Source of the DNA: a virus
Length of the DNA stretch: 41,508 bases
Strand: one strand, 5' to 3'
IMG/VR virus record: IMGVR_UViG_3300036886_000032
Coordinates: 1-41,508 of that record
Positions 5,602 through 15,700 of the stretch are shown here, in pieces. Numbering within the stretch: the first letter of the stretch is position 1; every line of letters starts with the position of its first letter. The position numbers and the translations under genes are program-made. Below the pieces are notes generated by a model. The model was not told where the DNA came from. It was given only the letters and a program-made list of their open reading frames with translations, and did not search any database.

Positions 5602-5895
5602 ATGTTCAAAGACTTACCAGAAGGTCAAACTCATTACGACCCAATAGCAGAAGAAAAAGCAAGACACAAGAACTACATATCCAGCGTGCTTGAAAAGTTT
5701 GATAAATTGAATATTGAAGAATACGGTAAATGGAAAATAGGTAGGAGCGAGGCAAGAAAATTCCTCTTACAATCTCTCTCAAATTTAATAGAAGAATTAA
5801 TTTGTGATGTTAAAAATAACGATTGGAATACAAGAAATCATAAAGAAATGTTTAATCAAATATTGTCTTTGCTTAAAAATAAATTAAAACATTAA
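5602..5895 (+). CDS. Hypothetical helical protein (97 aa)
   Basis: It starts MFKDLPEGQTHYDPIAEE. It is charged and mostly helical, with SLSNLIEELICDVKNNDW, and ends LKNKLKH (compare YKLKH ending the 1106 ORF). No domain recognised. Confidence 0.55.
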   Translation: MFKDLPEGQTHYDPIAEEKARHKNYISSVLEKFDKLNIEEYGKWKIGRSEARKFLLQSLSNLIEELICDVKNNDWNTRNHKEMFNQILSLLKNKLKH

Positions 5896-5925
5896 ATAAA
5901 CGCCCAGCCAGCTTGTCGGCTATAT

Positions 5926-6660
5926 ATGGGTAAAACAGAAAAAGTGGTTTTTGTGGGCGACTTTCATTCTCCTTATGAAGACCCTGCGTGCTTAATGGCG
6001 TTTCTTTCTTTTACAAAGTGGTGGAAACCAAATGAGATATTTATAATCGGCGACCTGATAGACGCTTACGCTTTTGCTCGGTTCGTTAAGAACCCAGAAA
6101 CCGCCCTTAAAGCCCAAGACGAAATAGACGACTCTATTAGTGTTCTGAAACAGATTAAGAACGCCAACCCACAAGCTAAGATATGTTTAGTGAGGGGAAA
6201 CCATTGTTATCGCTTACAGAAATATCTTTGGACAAAAGCCCCTGAGCTGGCCGGGCTAAGAGACCTCACAATAGAAAGTCTTTTACAACTTAAAAATCTC
6301 GGTATCTCCTATTGCTCGCAAGGAAGACTTGAACATAGAGGGATAGTAATCAAGCACGGGTCGGTTGTTAGAAAGTTTTCATCATACACCGCTAAGGCGG
6401 AGTTTGAAAAAGAAGGTCAAAGCGGAGTTAGCGGACATACCCACAGATTTGGACTATTTAGAAAAGACAATGTTAATAAACCACATATTTGGATGGAGTG
6501 CGGTTGTATGTGTAAAAAGGATATGGAATATATGGAAGGCGAACCAGCAGACTGGCACCAGGGGTTTGGAATAGGACACTTTTATAAAAATGGATTATTC
6601 ACTTTTAATCAAGTCCCGATTTTTAACGGAAGAGCCTTGTATGATGGAAGAGAGTTTTAA
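5926..6660 (+). CDS. Calcineurin-like metallophosphoesterase (244 aa)
   Basis: The motifs are complete: VGDFHSP (D12, H14), IIGDLID (about 40-46), VRGNHCYR (about 89-95) with a canonical GNH, IKHGS (about 143) and SGHTHR (about 169-173). It is larger than the 4018 paralogue and keeps the Asn the latter lacks. Phage proteins of this size resemble protein phosphatases or nucleases of the Mre11/PP family, but specificity cannot be read from sequence. It is nearly the last gene before the convergent terminator. Confidence 0.8.
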   Translation: MGKTEKVVFVGDFHSPYEDPACLMAFLSFTKWWKPNEIFIIGDLIDAYAFARFVKNPETALKAQDEIDDSISVLKQIKNANPQAKICLVRGNHCYRLQKYLWTKAPELAGLRDLTIESLLQLKNLGISYCSQGRLEHRGIVIKHGSVVRKFSSYTAKAEFEKEGQSGVSGHTHRFGLFRKDNVNKPHIWMECGCMCKKDMEYMEGEPADWHQGFGIGHFYKNGLFTFNQVPIFNGRALYDGREF

Positions 6661-6742
6661 ACGGCTCGTGGAAGGCCATTTGTATCCCCTACGGCTTGAT
6701 TATAGCGATTTAACCCTCAAAAAGGATATAGTGGCTGTCTAA
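6641..6742 (+). CDS. Small ORF overlapping the phosphoesterase 3' end (33 aa)
   Basis: It starts MMEESFKRLVEGHLYPLR and ends KKDIVAV, overlapping the preceding gene by 20 nt in another frame and stopping 4 nt before the terminator stem. Its protein-like composition supports it weakly. Function unknown. Confidence 0.35.
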   Translation: MMEESFKRLVEGHLYPLRLDYSDLTLKKDIVAV

Positions 6743-6745
6743 CCA

Positions 6746-6771
6746 AAAAGACGCTTAAATCGGCGTCTTTT
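6746..6771. terminator. Bidirectional intrinsic terminator between convergent arms
   Basis: AAAAGACGC (6746-6754) pairs with GCGTCTTTT (6763-6771): a 9-bp stem with an 8-nt loop and A/T tracts on both sides, so it can end transcription from either strand. It lies exactly between the last rightward ORF and the last leftward gene. Confidence 0.8.
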
Positions 6772-6781
6772 GTGTTTTAAC

Positions 6782-7003
6782 CTATTTCTTCGTTATCCTA
6801 TCCTTTAAGCCTTTTATTCTATCCATTATAGAGGGCTTTTTAACTGGAGCTGGGGTTGGAACTGGTTTGAATAGATTGGGGTCAACTTGTAGTGGTTTGT
6901 CTACACTCAATACTTCTTTAAGCGGGTCTGGCATACCCAAAACTTCCTTTAAAGAAGGTTGGGGGATACCGAGGACAGATTTTAAGTTTGATAGAGAATC
7001 CAT
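6782..7003 (-). CDS. Pro-rich small protein with LKEVL repeats (73 aa)
   Basis: It contains near-repeats LKSVLGIP, LKEVLGMP and LKEVLSVD, then a Pro-rich linker and a basic end (MDRIKGLKDRITKK). This last gene of the leftward structural operon starts 1 nt after the preceding gene's stop. It could be a minor virion or ejected peptide; no family recognised. Confidence 0.6.
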   Translation of the reverse strand: MDSLSNLKSVLGIPQPSLKEVLGMPDPLKEVLSVDKPLQVDPNLFKPVPTPAPVKKPSIMDRIKGLKDRITKK

Positions 7004-7004
7004 A

Positions 7005-8753
7005 TTATTTTAATTTCTTTGATGGTTTAAGCGGTGTTTGAACATTATTTTGAAAACCCAAAGCATCAAGGATTAAATAAGGAAGATTTCCGGTTTTAGT
7101 ATCTTGAAAATCTTGGATACCCTGTTGAACGCCCATTGGAGTAATTAATCCAGCTCCAGCATTAAAAGGATTGACGGGTTTATTATTATAATTCTTTCCT
7201 TTCCAAATATCTCTCATTAAACCAGCGAGAGGGGATAGTTTTCCCTCCCAAAAACTTTCAAAAACATCCAAAGCATTTTGAGCTCCATATTTACCATCGG
7301 TTAGGTTTCTGTAAGTCCCGTCGGCTGATTTAGTCCAGAATCCTAATTGACCATTATGTAAAGTAGGAATAAGACGAGATACAACCGTAACAAGGGAAGC
7401 CATCTTACCCGTAACATCCACCGTCTTATTGCCTTGTTTTATTTTACCAAAGTTTGAGGAGCGAGGGTCAGTTTCCGCACTTCCTGGGTTTAGAATGTTA
7501 GCAATAGTCATAATACCAGCCACCCCACCGATAATCTTTAATAGATTTGTAGCCGCCACTTTTTTAACAAAGACCGGAGCCTTAGGGTCAAATAAATGAG
7601 CCGTCAAAGTATCTATATTTGATTTTAAGAAACGACCAGCAAAGAATAATTGATTTATTTCTTTACCAACCATATTAAGACGACCTAAATCTCCACGACC
7701 AGTCATTGAATTAGAAAGAGAACCAAGACCCTCTATGTTTTGTTTATCCTTTAAATCGGTTCCTATACTATCAGCCCATTTATACATTCTATCAAAATAA
7801 TCTGCCCTTAATCTCATTGCCGCTCCATTAAAAGCTGATTCTGCTCCTTTAAATACTCTACCCAACAATGGGATTCTTTCGGGGAGAGAAGACGGAAATT
7901 GCTCTTCTGAATCAATACCAATATCAAGTTTAGCTGTTTTATATGTTCCGTCAATGGCGTGTGGGCGAGAGAAGACATCCGCCTTAATAGGAAGCATAGC
8001 GTCTTGACCTTTTAATTCCTTTCCTATATTACTAAATGATTTTATAAGTTGTTTTCCCCATAGGTCGGGGTTGGTATACATCATTTTAATACCCTGTGTT
8101 CCAAAAAAGCTATCATCCAATGTAGATAGCATTGACTTTGTCGCTCCGCCCAAATTAGCAATTCCCTTCGCCCAATTAGCGGGGTTTAGGTATTCTTTCG
8201 GCTGTATCCGCTTACTATCAGCGATAAGGCCACCAACGAAATCGTTGCGTAAAACATAATTAATGCCATATTGTATTCTTTCCGGACTTCTTAATGGGGA
8301 GTCTGGTTTTATTAATTGTTTAGTTTCGTCTACTTTATTTGATAAATCTATTATTTTTTTGGTTTCTTCAAGACTTATATCAGCCCGATACCTTCTTGAA
8401 TATATATCTCCCGCTAATTCTGTCAATACCTTATCTCCTTCGCCAGGATTCCATAGTCTGGTATTTTTAGCTTCCAGATTTTGTTGAAGTTTTAATGCTC
8501 TATCGGATTTTTCTTTTTCTGATAAGCCGGCCAAGTCTTTAAATAGATTATAAACAGCTCGTTCCTGATTCTTTAGAAGGAGTTTTTTTTCATATAAAAT
8601 ATTAACCTGTTTGGCATTATCCTTGCTAAGTATTGTTTCTAAAAAAGACCTTGTTTCTTCAGAAGACATTTCGCTTAATTTTTCAGGATTAAGACGACCA
8701 TCAACGATGGCTTGTTTAAGTTTTACTACCTCTGATTTTATTAAGCAATACAT
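7005..8753 (-). CDS. Internal virion protein with LPD38-like polyvalent-associated region (582 aa)
   Basis: The N-terminal third is charged and helical. From about residue 185 come NPANWAKGIANLGG, IPLLGRVFKGAESAFNG with RLRADYFDRM, TGRGDLGRLN with INQLFFAGRFLKSNID, a hydrophobic segment (LLKIIGGVAGIMTIANIL), and DPRSSNFGKIKQGNKTVDVT. This order matches a domain often at the C-terminus of large phage polyvalent proteins (as I recall, large polyvalent protein-associated domain 38). Here it is a separate gene directly after the 818-aa ORF, with a start 2 nt beyond that stop in another frame. Likely packaged and injected with the DNA. Confidence 0.6.
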   Translation of the reverse strand: MYCLIKSEVVKLKQAIVDGRLNPEKLSEMSSEETRSFLETILSKDNAKQVNILYEKKLLLKNQERAVYNLFKDLAGLSEKEKSDRALKLQQNLEAKNTRLWNPGEGDKVLTELAGDIYSRRYRADISLEETKKIIDLSNKVDETKQLIKPDSPLRSPERIQYGINYVLRNDFVGGLIADSKRIQPKEYLNPANWAKGIANLGGATKSMLSTLDDSFFGTQGIKMMYTNPDLWGKQLIKSFSNIGKELKGQDAMLPIKADVFSRPHAIDGTYKTAKLDIGIDSEEQFPSSLPERIPLLGRVFKGAESAFNGAAMRLRADYFDRMYKWADSIGTDLKDKQNIEGLGSLSNSMTGRGDLGRLNMVGKEINQLFFAGRFLKSNIDTLTAHLFDPKAPVFVKKVAATNLLKIIGGVAGIMTIANILNPGSAETDPRSSNFGKIKQGNKTVDVTGKMASLVTVVSRLIPTLHNGQLGFWTKSADGTYRNLTDGKYGAQNALDVFESFWEGKLSPLAGLMRDIWKGKNYNNKPVNPFNAGAGLITPMGVQQGIQDFQDTKTGNLPYLILDALGFQNNVQTPLKPSKKLK

Positions 8754-8755
8754 AT

Positions 8756-11212
8756 TTATTTACAAGCTATTTCTTCTATTAGTTTATTCCAATCGTATTT
8801 ATTGGGCTTTTCTTTGGACACCTTTTCTTTGAGTTTATTCTTAATATCGGATTTGGTTTTTGTCGGGTTTTCATCCTTTAGGTTTTTGTCTTTAACTTTT
8901 TGTCTTTCTTTTACTACCTTATTAATCTGGCTAAAAGCATCTTCGGTTTTTTTTTCATCTAACATTTTAATCCTTTGACCAAGTATGGTGCTTTCTTTAG
9001 CGACCCCCCCTTCTTCCGTGGCGAGTCGTCTTAATAATTCAACATTACCATCTTTAAGGGCTTGATTTTTAACGGCTATAAAAACACTTTCCGGCAATGC
9101 TCCGTTTGTGGGAAGTTCTTTGCCAAGGGCTATATTAACTGCTTGGTCTGGATTATTTTCAATGATTTGATTAACCCTTTCTGCCTGGTCTTTAAAGTTT
9201 ACTTTATCGTATTCACTAATACCACTAAAATCGGCTTGTAATCCTTGTGCTAATGTTTCGGTTTTAATCCTTTCTGGGATAGACGCTTTGGCGGTCGTTG
9301 GTTCATAGGTAAGATTTTTAACATCAGCGGTTTCTACGGGTTGCTGTGCCTTATTCCAGATGTCTGTTAGTTGGGATTTGGTTTTAGTAGGACTTAATTT
9401 TATTTTATCATAATTAAAAATAACAGCCTGCTCTCCATCTGGGGAATATGAAGCAGAAGTCCCATCATATCCTTTTGCTTTTAGGTATTCTTGTTCAAGA
9501 CCAGACATTTTATTTCCAGTCATTGGGTCTTTATAGTCCATTAACTTTTCTGCTTTCGGTGTTTCTTGCCAAACTTTCATTGGTTTTCCGTCTTGACCTA
9601 AAACATATTCACCATTAGGCTTTTTAAGAAAATCATTTTTATAATATCCTTCTTTACTACCCCAATCAATTAATTCATTTCTTGTCGGGTAATTATCTGC
9701 TAATTTCAAATTATTTGTATTTACTTCATAAACATAAGGTCTTTTACCTATCTGTCCACCTTGCCATATTTCTGGGTCTTTAGTAACATAAAAACCTTTA
9801 CCAAGTTGACCTTGTTTGGGACTGTAATTTTTATCTATTTTTAAATTAGGATTATTAGAAACGTGGTATAGTTTATTTTCTCCCTGTGCCTTCACAAAAT
9901 CCTCCGCCGTCTTATACTTTTGGGCTTCAAGAGTAAGGGGGTCTGCTTCCTTTTTAACTCCAAAATTATAAACAGGTTCTGAGGGTGTTTCTGCTTTAGG
10001 CATCGCTTCGTCGGGGGTGTTTAGGGCTTTTTTAACGGCTACATCAACAACAGTCTTCGCCCCGTCTTCACCGAATTTAGGGGTGAGTTCCGCCACCTTT
10101 CCTTTTAGAAAATCCTGTCCGCCTTTTACTAATTCTCCGCCTAATAAAATCTGTCCAGCTAAAGAGCCAGCTTCTTTTATAGAGTCATTAAGATTATCTT
10201 TAGCTTCGGGAGAAATCGGAAGAGCATCGGTAATACTCACGGCTATGTTTCCGCCAATATCTCCCGTAACGGCAAAGGGGAGGGAAATAAGGTTGGCGAG
10301 TGTATTTATAATGGGTATATTTTTGGCCATTGCGAACAGACCCGATATAGGAGAAAAGGCGATACCCGCCAATCCAGTTGCTACGCCGATACCCCTAGAT
10401 ATTTCTTGACTTGTGGAAACTGGTTGCTTAGAAGTAAAGGAAGCAAAAGCGTCTTTAATTTTAGCACTTTCCGCCAAGATAGCATTTCTTATTGGAAGAC
10501 CGCCAGATTGTATTAGGGATTGTTTTCCCTGTAAAATATCAGTCGCTGTCTGGTGAGATACGGAGGGCAGGGTGGTAGCGGAAGTTTTTAAATCTTTTAA
10601 CGCCTGTGTGGTTTGGGGCAGGGCTTGCGCTAATTGTCCCTTGTTGGATTGCTGTAAAATAGCGGGCGTAGAGTTGGATGTGATGGAATTTTGAACGGTT
10701 TTAGCGGTAGGAAGAAAAATACTTTTAACCCCCTTTAAGATATTAGTAAGAGAATAAGGATTAGTGCTTACCCCTTGACTTTCGGCGGTCTGTTGCTGTT
10801 TGGCCGTAAGAACTTGTAAACGAGCTTCGGGAAGACTTAATTTTCCCGATTTAAAATCGTTAATAGCTTGTTGTTCCACTTTATCTGCTTGAGTAGCTTG
10901 TTTTAAAGGAGTAAGTTTAATATTTTCCACCTGAGTATTCGCACCCCCCAAGCCGACAGGGACAATATCATCTCTTTGTTTTCCTGCTTGTGTCTGTTCG
11001 CCTCCGTATGTTGAATGGCCAGTATTAACAAGAGTATTTGGTTGCCCGAAAACAGAATTATAAGCACCGCCTCCTAAAAAGTCTGGAAGAGTTTTAATAA
11101 CCGAGGGAGTAGTCGGTATGGTTGGTTGAGAACCCTTAATACCAAAACCATAACCGGTCTGCCCAGTCTGCTTGGGTTGAGTGTTATTTCCTATTCCAAA
11201 TCCGTAAGGCAT
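8756..11212 (-). CDS. Polyvalent internal virion protein: HNH-like segment, membrane region, ADP-ribosyltransferase-like domain (818 aa)
   Basis: The N-terminus has a doubled YGFGI motif. Residues ~65-130 (GHSTYGGEQ, QRDDIVPVGLGGANTQVENI, FKSGKLSLPEARLQVL) resemble an HNH fold, but the usual DH pair reads DD, so nuclease activity is doubtful. About 270-330 is a Gly/Ala/Ile-rich membrane-active stretch. About 445-605 fits the ART H-Y-E scheme: KLYHVSN, GKGFYVTKD, then YLKAKGYDG and GEQAVIFNYDKIKL. The C-terminus is a charged coiled coil. This combination is that of polyvalent proteins injected to modify host targets. It sits between the 514- and 582-aa internal-type proteins. Confidence 0.65.
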   Translation of the reverse strand: MPYGFGIGNNTQPKQTGQTGYGFGIKGSQPTIPTTPSVIKTLPDFLGGGAYNSVFGQPNTLVNTGHSTYGGEQTQAGKQRDDIVPVGLGGANTQVENIKLTPLKQATQADKVEQQAINDFKSGKLSLPEARLQVLTAKQQQTAESQGVSTNPYSLTNILKGVKSIFLPTAKTVQNSITSNSTPAILQQSNKGQLAQALPQTTQALKDLKTSATTLPSVSHQTATDILQGKQSLIQSGGLPIRNAILAESAKIKDAFASFTSKQPVSTSQEISRGIGVATGLAGIAFSPISGLFAMAKNIPIINTLANLISLPFAVTGDIGGNIAVSITDALPISPEAKDNLNDSIKEAGSLAGQILLGGELVKGGQDFLKGKVAELTPKFGEDGAKTVVDVAVKKALNTPDEAMPKAETPSEPVYNFGVKKEADPLTLEAQKYKTAEDFVKAQGENKLYHVSNNPNLKIDKNYSPKQGQLGKGFYVTKDPEIWQGGQIGKRPYVYEVNTNNLKLADNYPTRNELIDWGSKEGYYKNDFLKKPNGEYVLGQDGKPMKVWQETPKAEKLMDYKDPMTGNKMSGLEQEYLKAKGYDGTSASYSPDGEQAVIFNYDKIKLSPTKTKSQLTDIWNKAQQPVETADVKNLTYEPTTAKASIPERIKTETLAQGLQADFSGISEYDKVNFKDQAERVNQIIENNPDQAVNIALGKELPTNGALPESVFIAVKNQALKDGNVELLRRLATEEGGVAKESTILGQRIKMLDEKKTEDAFSQINKVVKERQKVKDKNLKDENPTKTKSDIKNKLKEKVSKEKPNKYDWNKLIEEIACK

Positions 11213-11213
11213 A

Positions 11214-12758
11214 TTACTTTGTTTTTTTAGCTATACCTTGATAATCGTATCCTAACGCTGGGTTAGCATAACCTTTAAAATTACTAACGAATGAAGAAGT
11301 TGAACCGCCCGCCGCATTCCATTGCTGTAAAAGAGTCGCCCAATCTTCTTTTGAGATAAAGCCTTCTCCACCGACTTGCGATTGAACCGCTTGGCTCATT
11401 TCAGGGATAGCGGTTGTTAAGACAAATTTAGTTGCCTTTGAAGTAGAAGAACTTACCTTAGAGGTTGTTTTTGCCACGGGGGTATTTGCCAATAAAGCTT
11501 GTGCCTGAACTGATTTTAAACCATCTAAAATTGTAGAAGCGGGAATACCGATAGCATTGGCCATATTGCTTAATTGAAGAGTATCGGCGGGAGTAAGTTT
11601 GGTTGTGTCAAAAGCACCGACTTTCGCCATATCCAAGATATTCGTAAAAGCCTGTTGCTGGTCGCTTCTCAAATCTTTAGCTTGATTGTAAATCTGTTCT
11701 CTTAGGGTATTGGCCGCACTCATCATAGACATTTGAAGTTGCCCCGAAGCCTGTAAATCTGATTTGGATTGATTGTCTATCCCCAATAAGTCGGTAAGGG
11801 TTTGAATGGTAATATCGTTTTGGGCTTTATAAGCCGCCGCCTCACCAGTTAGAAGCCCCTGCTCTACGCCCGTCTGTTGGTTAATCCCCTGAACGCCCTC
11901 GGCTTCTTGAGCTTTGGCATTGGTAAGATTAGTAGCATCGGCATTTGTCTTATCTACTATTGTTTGCCAGTCATTAAGATATTGTGTTTGGAACTTTTGT
12001 AAATCAATAAGTCCAGTAGTTAAATCGGTAATCGCTGGGTCGGGAGTATTTTGGCTATCAGGATTAGAAGTGTTAGCCCCCGGAAGTTGAGAAACCTGTT
12101 GGGCGGGAATATTATAACCAAGTTTTTTGGCCACATCTCCAACCGAAAGACCAACCAAGCTATATTGATTGCCAGGAGTAAGTTCATCTTTCGAAGCCGC
12201 TCTGCCTAAAGCACCCATAACCGCCCCCTGTATAAAGGCGGTGTTAGCTTGTTTGCCTAATTGAGTAGCGTCTTGAAGAGTTTGATTAACATTTTGTTTG
12301 GCGTTGGTTTGAGATTGAGCAGTATTAACAATCCCCTGGGCTTTGTCAGCGACAGTACTGGCCTTAGCAAGGGTAGTTCCGCTTATCGTGTTAGAAACCG
12401 AAACATCCGCATACTTGTTATTCGGATTGATAGAGAAGTCTTGATTAGCGGTTGGAATACCATTAACCGTGTTATTGGTCGCTGGGCCGTTAGCACCCAT
12501 TACCTGATTTCCGTTAGCGGGGTTTACATAATTGTTCTGGTTAGCGTAGGCGTTCTGGTTAGCGACATAGTTCTGAACCTGCGGACTATTAGAAGCCAGA
12601 GATGTCCCTCCACCAGAGTTTCCAGAACCTGGGCCAGTTTGATAAGATGATTGTCCCGAAGCGGCATTATAAGTTTCAACAACAGGCCCGACAACAGAAG
12701 TTGAGGGTAAATTGTAAGTTGAAGTTGTGCCGTTAGGGTTTGTGACTGTATAAGCCAT
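11214..12758 (-). CDS. Internal virion protein, Asn/Gln-rich (514 aa)
   Basis: The N-terminal 130 residues are Asn/Ser/Gly-rich and low-complexity (MAYTVTNPNGTTSTYNLP, QNAYANQNNYVNP). The centre is a long Ala/Gln-rich helical region and the end is globular (FISKEDWATLLQQWNAAGG). Composition, position upstream of the two polyvalent-type proteins and 1-nt spacing suggest an ejection or inner-core protein of a podovirus-like virion. No specific family recognised. Confidence 0.55.
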   Translation of the reverse strand: MAYTVTNPNGTTSTYNLPSTSVVGPVVETYNAASGQSSYQTGPGSGNSGGGTSLASNSPQVQNYVANQNAYANQNNYVNPANGNQVMGANGPATNNTVNGIPTANQDFSINPNNKYADVSVSNTISGTTLAKASTVADKAQGIVNTAQSQTNAKQNVNQTLQDATQLGKQANTAFIQGAVMGALGRAASKDELTPGNQYSLVGLSVGDVAKKLGYNIPAQQVSQLPGANTSNPDSQNTPDPAITDLTTGLIDLQKFQTQYLNDWQTIVDKTNADATNLTNAKAQEAEGVQGINQQTGVEQGLLTGEAAAYKAQNDITIQTLTDLLGIDNQSKSDLQASGQLQMSMMSAANTLREQIYNQAKDLRSDQQQAFTNILDMAKVGAFDTTKLTPADTLQLSNMANAIGIPASTILDGLKSVQAQALLANTPVAKTTSKVSSSTSKATKFVLTTAIPEMSQAVQSQVGGEGFISKEDWATLLQQWNAAGGSTSSFVSNFKGYANPALGYDYQGIAKKTK

Positions 12759-12783
12759 ATTGTTTCAATTATTTCCTTAATTA

Positions 12784-15700
12784 TTAACTTAATTTTAGTT
12801 TATATATTTTTCCAGCTATACCAGCGGTTCCGTCATCACCATTACCGCCATAAGTAGTTTTTACACCCTTAGTTCCGCCATTCCCAGCAGTTGCAGTTAC
12901 TGTTACGCCAACGGCAAGTGATTCATAAATAAGAAATACAGTTCCTCCTGCTCCACCTCCGCCACCACCAGAACCACCCGCTCCTTGAGAACTGCTACCG
13001 GCATATTCTGCTGAATTTCCACCATTACCACCCTTACCACCGTTAGCCGATATAGTTAAAGTCCCACTAATTGTTTTACATTGGATAAGAATTACACCGC
13101 CAGAACCACCCGAACCGCCAGAACCACCACTAGACGCTCTTCCACCAGTATTTGAAGAAACACCGCCTGAACCACCGCTTCCTGAGCCAGCCGAGGATGA
13201 TAGTGTTGCTACGCTTGTGCTACCGATAGGAGAAACATAATAAACTCCAGTAGCTTCGCTTCCAGCCGTTAGTGAGGTATTTTCAAATGGCGTTTTAACT
13301 AAAACAGTTTCTGCTGTAGCCGTTCCTCCTGTGCTAGCGGTTCCGCCGACACCAGTTGCAGCAGCATTACCTCCCTTACCGCCGGCGGAGCCATTAGAAC
13401 CGAGCGAAGGATTTAAATTATCGCCAACTATTCCATTGTGACCATTATCCCAACTACCATTGCCAGAACAAGTTACTCCGATTAACCCAACTTTTCCGAT
13501 AACTCCTGCCGCTAGTGTTCCGCCAGGAGCTATTGTCCCTGCCGTTCCAGCCGCTCCTCCGTTTCCAACCGCTAATGAGGTTGCCACACCATCTCCGCCA
13601 TTACCTCCATCACCGCCTGAATTATCAACCGTTCCTGCACCAGTTAGGGTATAGGCATAAACCTTGTAGCCATTTGTTTTTAAAGTATATCCGCTATCTA
13701 TTGTTAAAGTTTTAAAATATCCATTTCTAAGTAAGGTGAAAACGTTTCCTGCTTTGGAAAATAGACCTGTGACTGCTCCTTGCGAAGCGTTTAATTTATA
13801 ACTAGCGTCGGCAAAAGAGCCATAAATATTAGCACCATAAGAAGTAGAACTTTTTATAATTAAATCTGCCCCATCCCAAACCATATATTCGCCCGCTGAA
13901 TCTCCGACACTAAACTTATAGGCACTCGTATCATACCCCAAAAAGAAACCAGCCCCAGTATTGAAAGCAGTTTGCCCACCCTTAATATATCCCGAAGCGT
14001 TAAGAGTAATATTCCCAGCCGTAATCGTGCCTAAATCTGCTGATATGCCCGACAATTGAGATACGCTTAATTGAGAAGTAGTAATTGTATTCGCAGCAAT
14101 CTGGTTGGCTGTAATAGTGTTGGCCGCTATCTGCGCCGCTGTAATTGTATTAGCGGCTATTTGAGAAGCCGTGATGGTATTAGCCGCAATCTGCCCTGCC
14201 GTTATTGTGTTGGCCGCCAGTTGCGAGGCTGTTATAGTATTCGCCGCAATTTGATTAGCGGTTATGGTGTTAGCGGTAATTTGCCCTCCAGAAATAGTCG
14301 TGGCATTGGCATTAACATCAGCAGCGGCTCCGGCGACAGAAATTTTATTACCGTCAGGAACGGCCACCCAATGACCAGCGGCAATAGTAGTATCGCCGAC
14401 AGCGGTCGCCCTGTAGAGTTTGTTGTTATCATCAGTATCAATCCAGAAATCTCCAGCCGAAATAGAAGTCGGTATGCCAGGGGTAGTGTGTCCTTGATAA
14501 AAGGTTTTTATTTTACTATTTGCTACCGTGTCATCGGTATAGGAAGTAGCCAGCCCCCAATCGCCAGCCTGATAAGCACCAGTCAATCTTTGGGTAATAC
14601 ATTTTTTAAGAAACGAGCCGTCAGTCCATAAGTCCCCAACATTATAAGGCGTAGTCGGAGTTGCTGTAAAAACCTGAGGGGGGGCAAAAGAAAGATTACC
14701 AACCGTAATAGTTCCAGTCGCAATCTCGTTAGTAGTAATTGAACCAGCCACAATATTAGCAGCGTCTATGTTATAAGAATTATTATTTAAAAGAAAAAAT
14801 GTAGCCTCGGTGGTGTTATTTTGAGCTATCGCCACCATTACCTTTCCATCACCGACCGCCGTAGTTGCCGTGATGGTTGTTTGATAGGCGGTAACAGAAA
14901 CGGCTATATCTAAATAAATATATGTTTTAGCCGACATTGTTCCCGTATCACCAGCCGAGATAGAATAGGCCGTGCCATCAGAAGCAGTAAATGTTCCCGA
15001 CCCCCAACTAACTTTAGTAGAATTAGTAGGTGAAAAAGCACAGGTTTGCGTCCAACCCCTAAGAGCCAAATTGCTTTTAGCCGAGGTAATGGAGTAATCA
15101 GCTATTTGTGTTCCATTAACAAACAACCCCCCTGTTCCGCCGAATACCTGATAAATTGCCTTTGAGGTCGTGATAACATTCGGCGTAGCAACACAGATTA
15201 AAATCTTTCCTACTCCCACAGCATTTGAAGCGGTAGTGGAAGTTTGAAGAACGGTCTGAGAAGCGATATAAGAAAAATAAATATAGGTCGTGGCCGCAAT
15301 ATTCCCCGTGTTTCCAGAGGAGATTGCGTATGTAGTTCCGTCGGCCAGAGTTAGCGTTCCTGCGGTCCAAGCGACAACTCTATAATCGGTTGAAGAAAAA
15401 GTCCCAGTAAACTGCCAATTCTGTATTTCAATTGCCGAACCAGCCGCTATTGAAGCCAGAACCGCTTGCGAGAGATACATACCGTTCATCGTAAAGCCAG
15501 TCGTACCGTCAAACAAAATGTATTTCCCGTTAGGGTCGCCAACTCTAAACTCATAAACAGAACCATTTTTACCGATAAATACACCCGTTCCTGTTAAGGG
15601 GTCGGTGGCGTCACCGACTAAAATTCTTTCATTAGTGGATTGAAGTTTTATCTTACTATTGGCACTGGTAAGTTCACCCGTGTTAATAGTCCAGCCAGAT

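Noticed and set aside
14065-14274. Repeats as a recombination or attachment site
   Set aside because: The 30-bp units are in frame and conserved mainly at protein level, explained by the fibre shaft.
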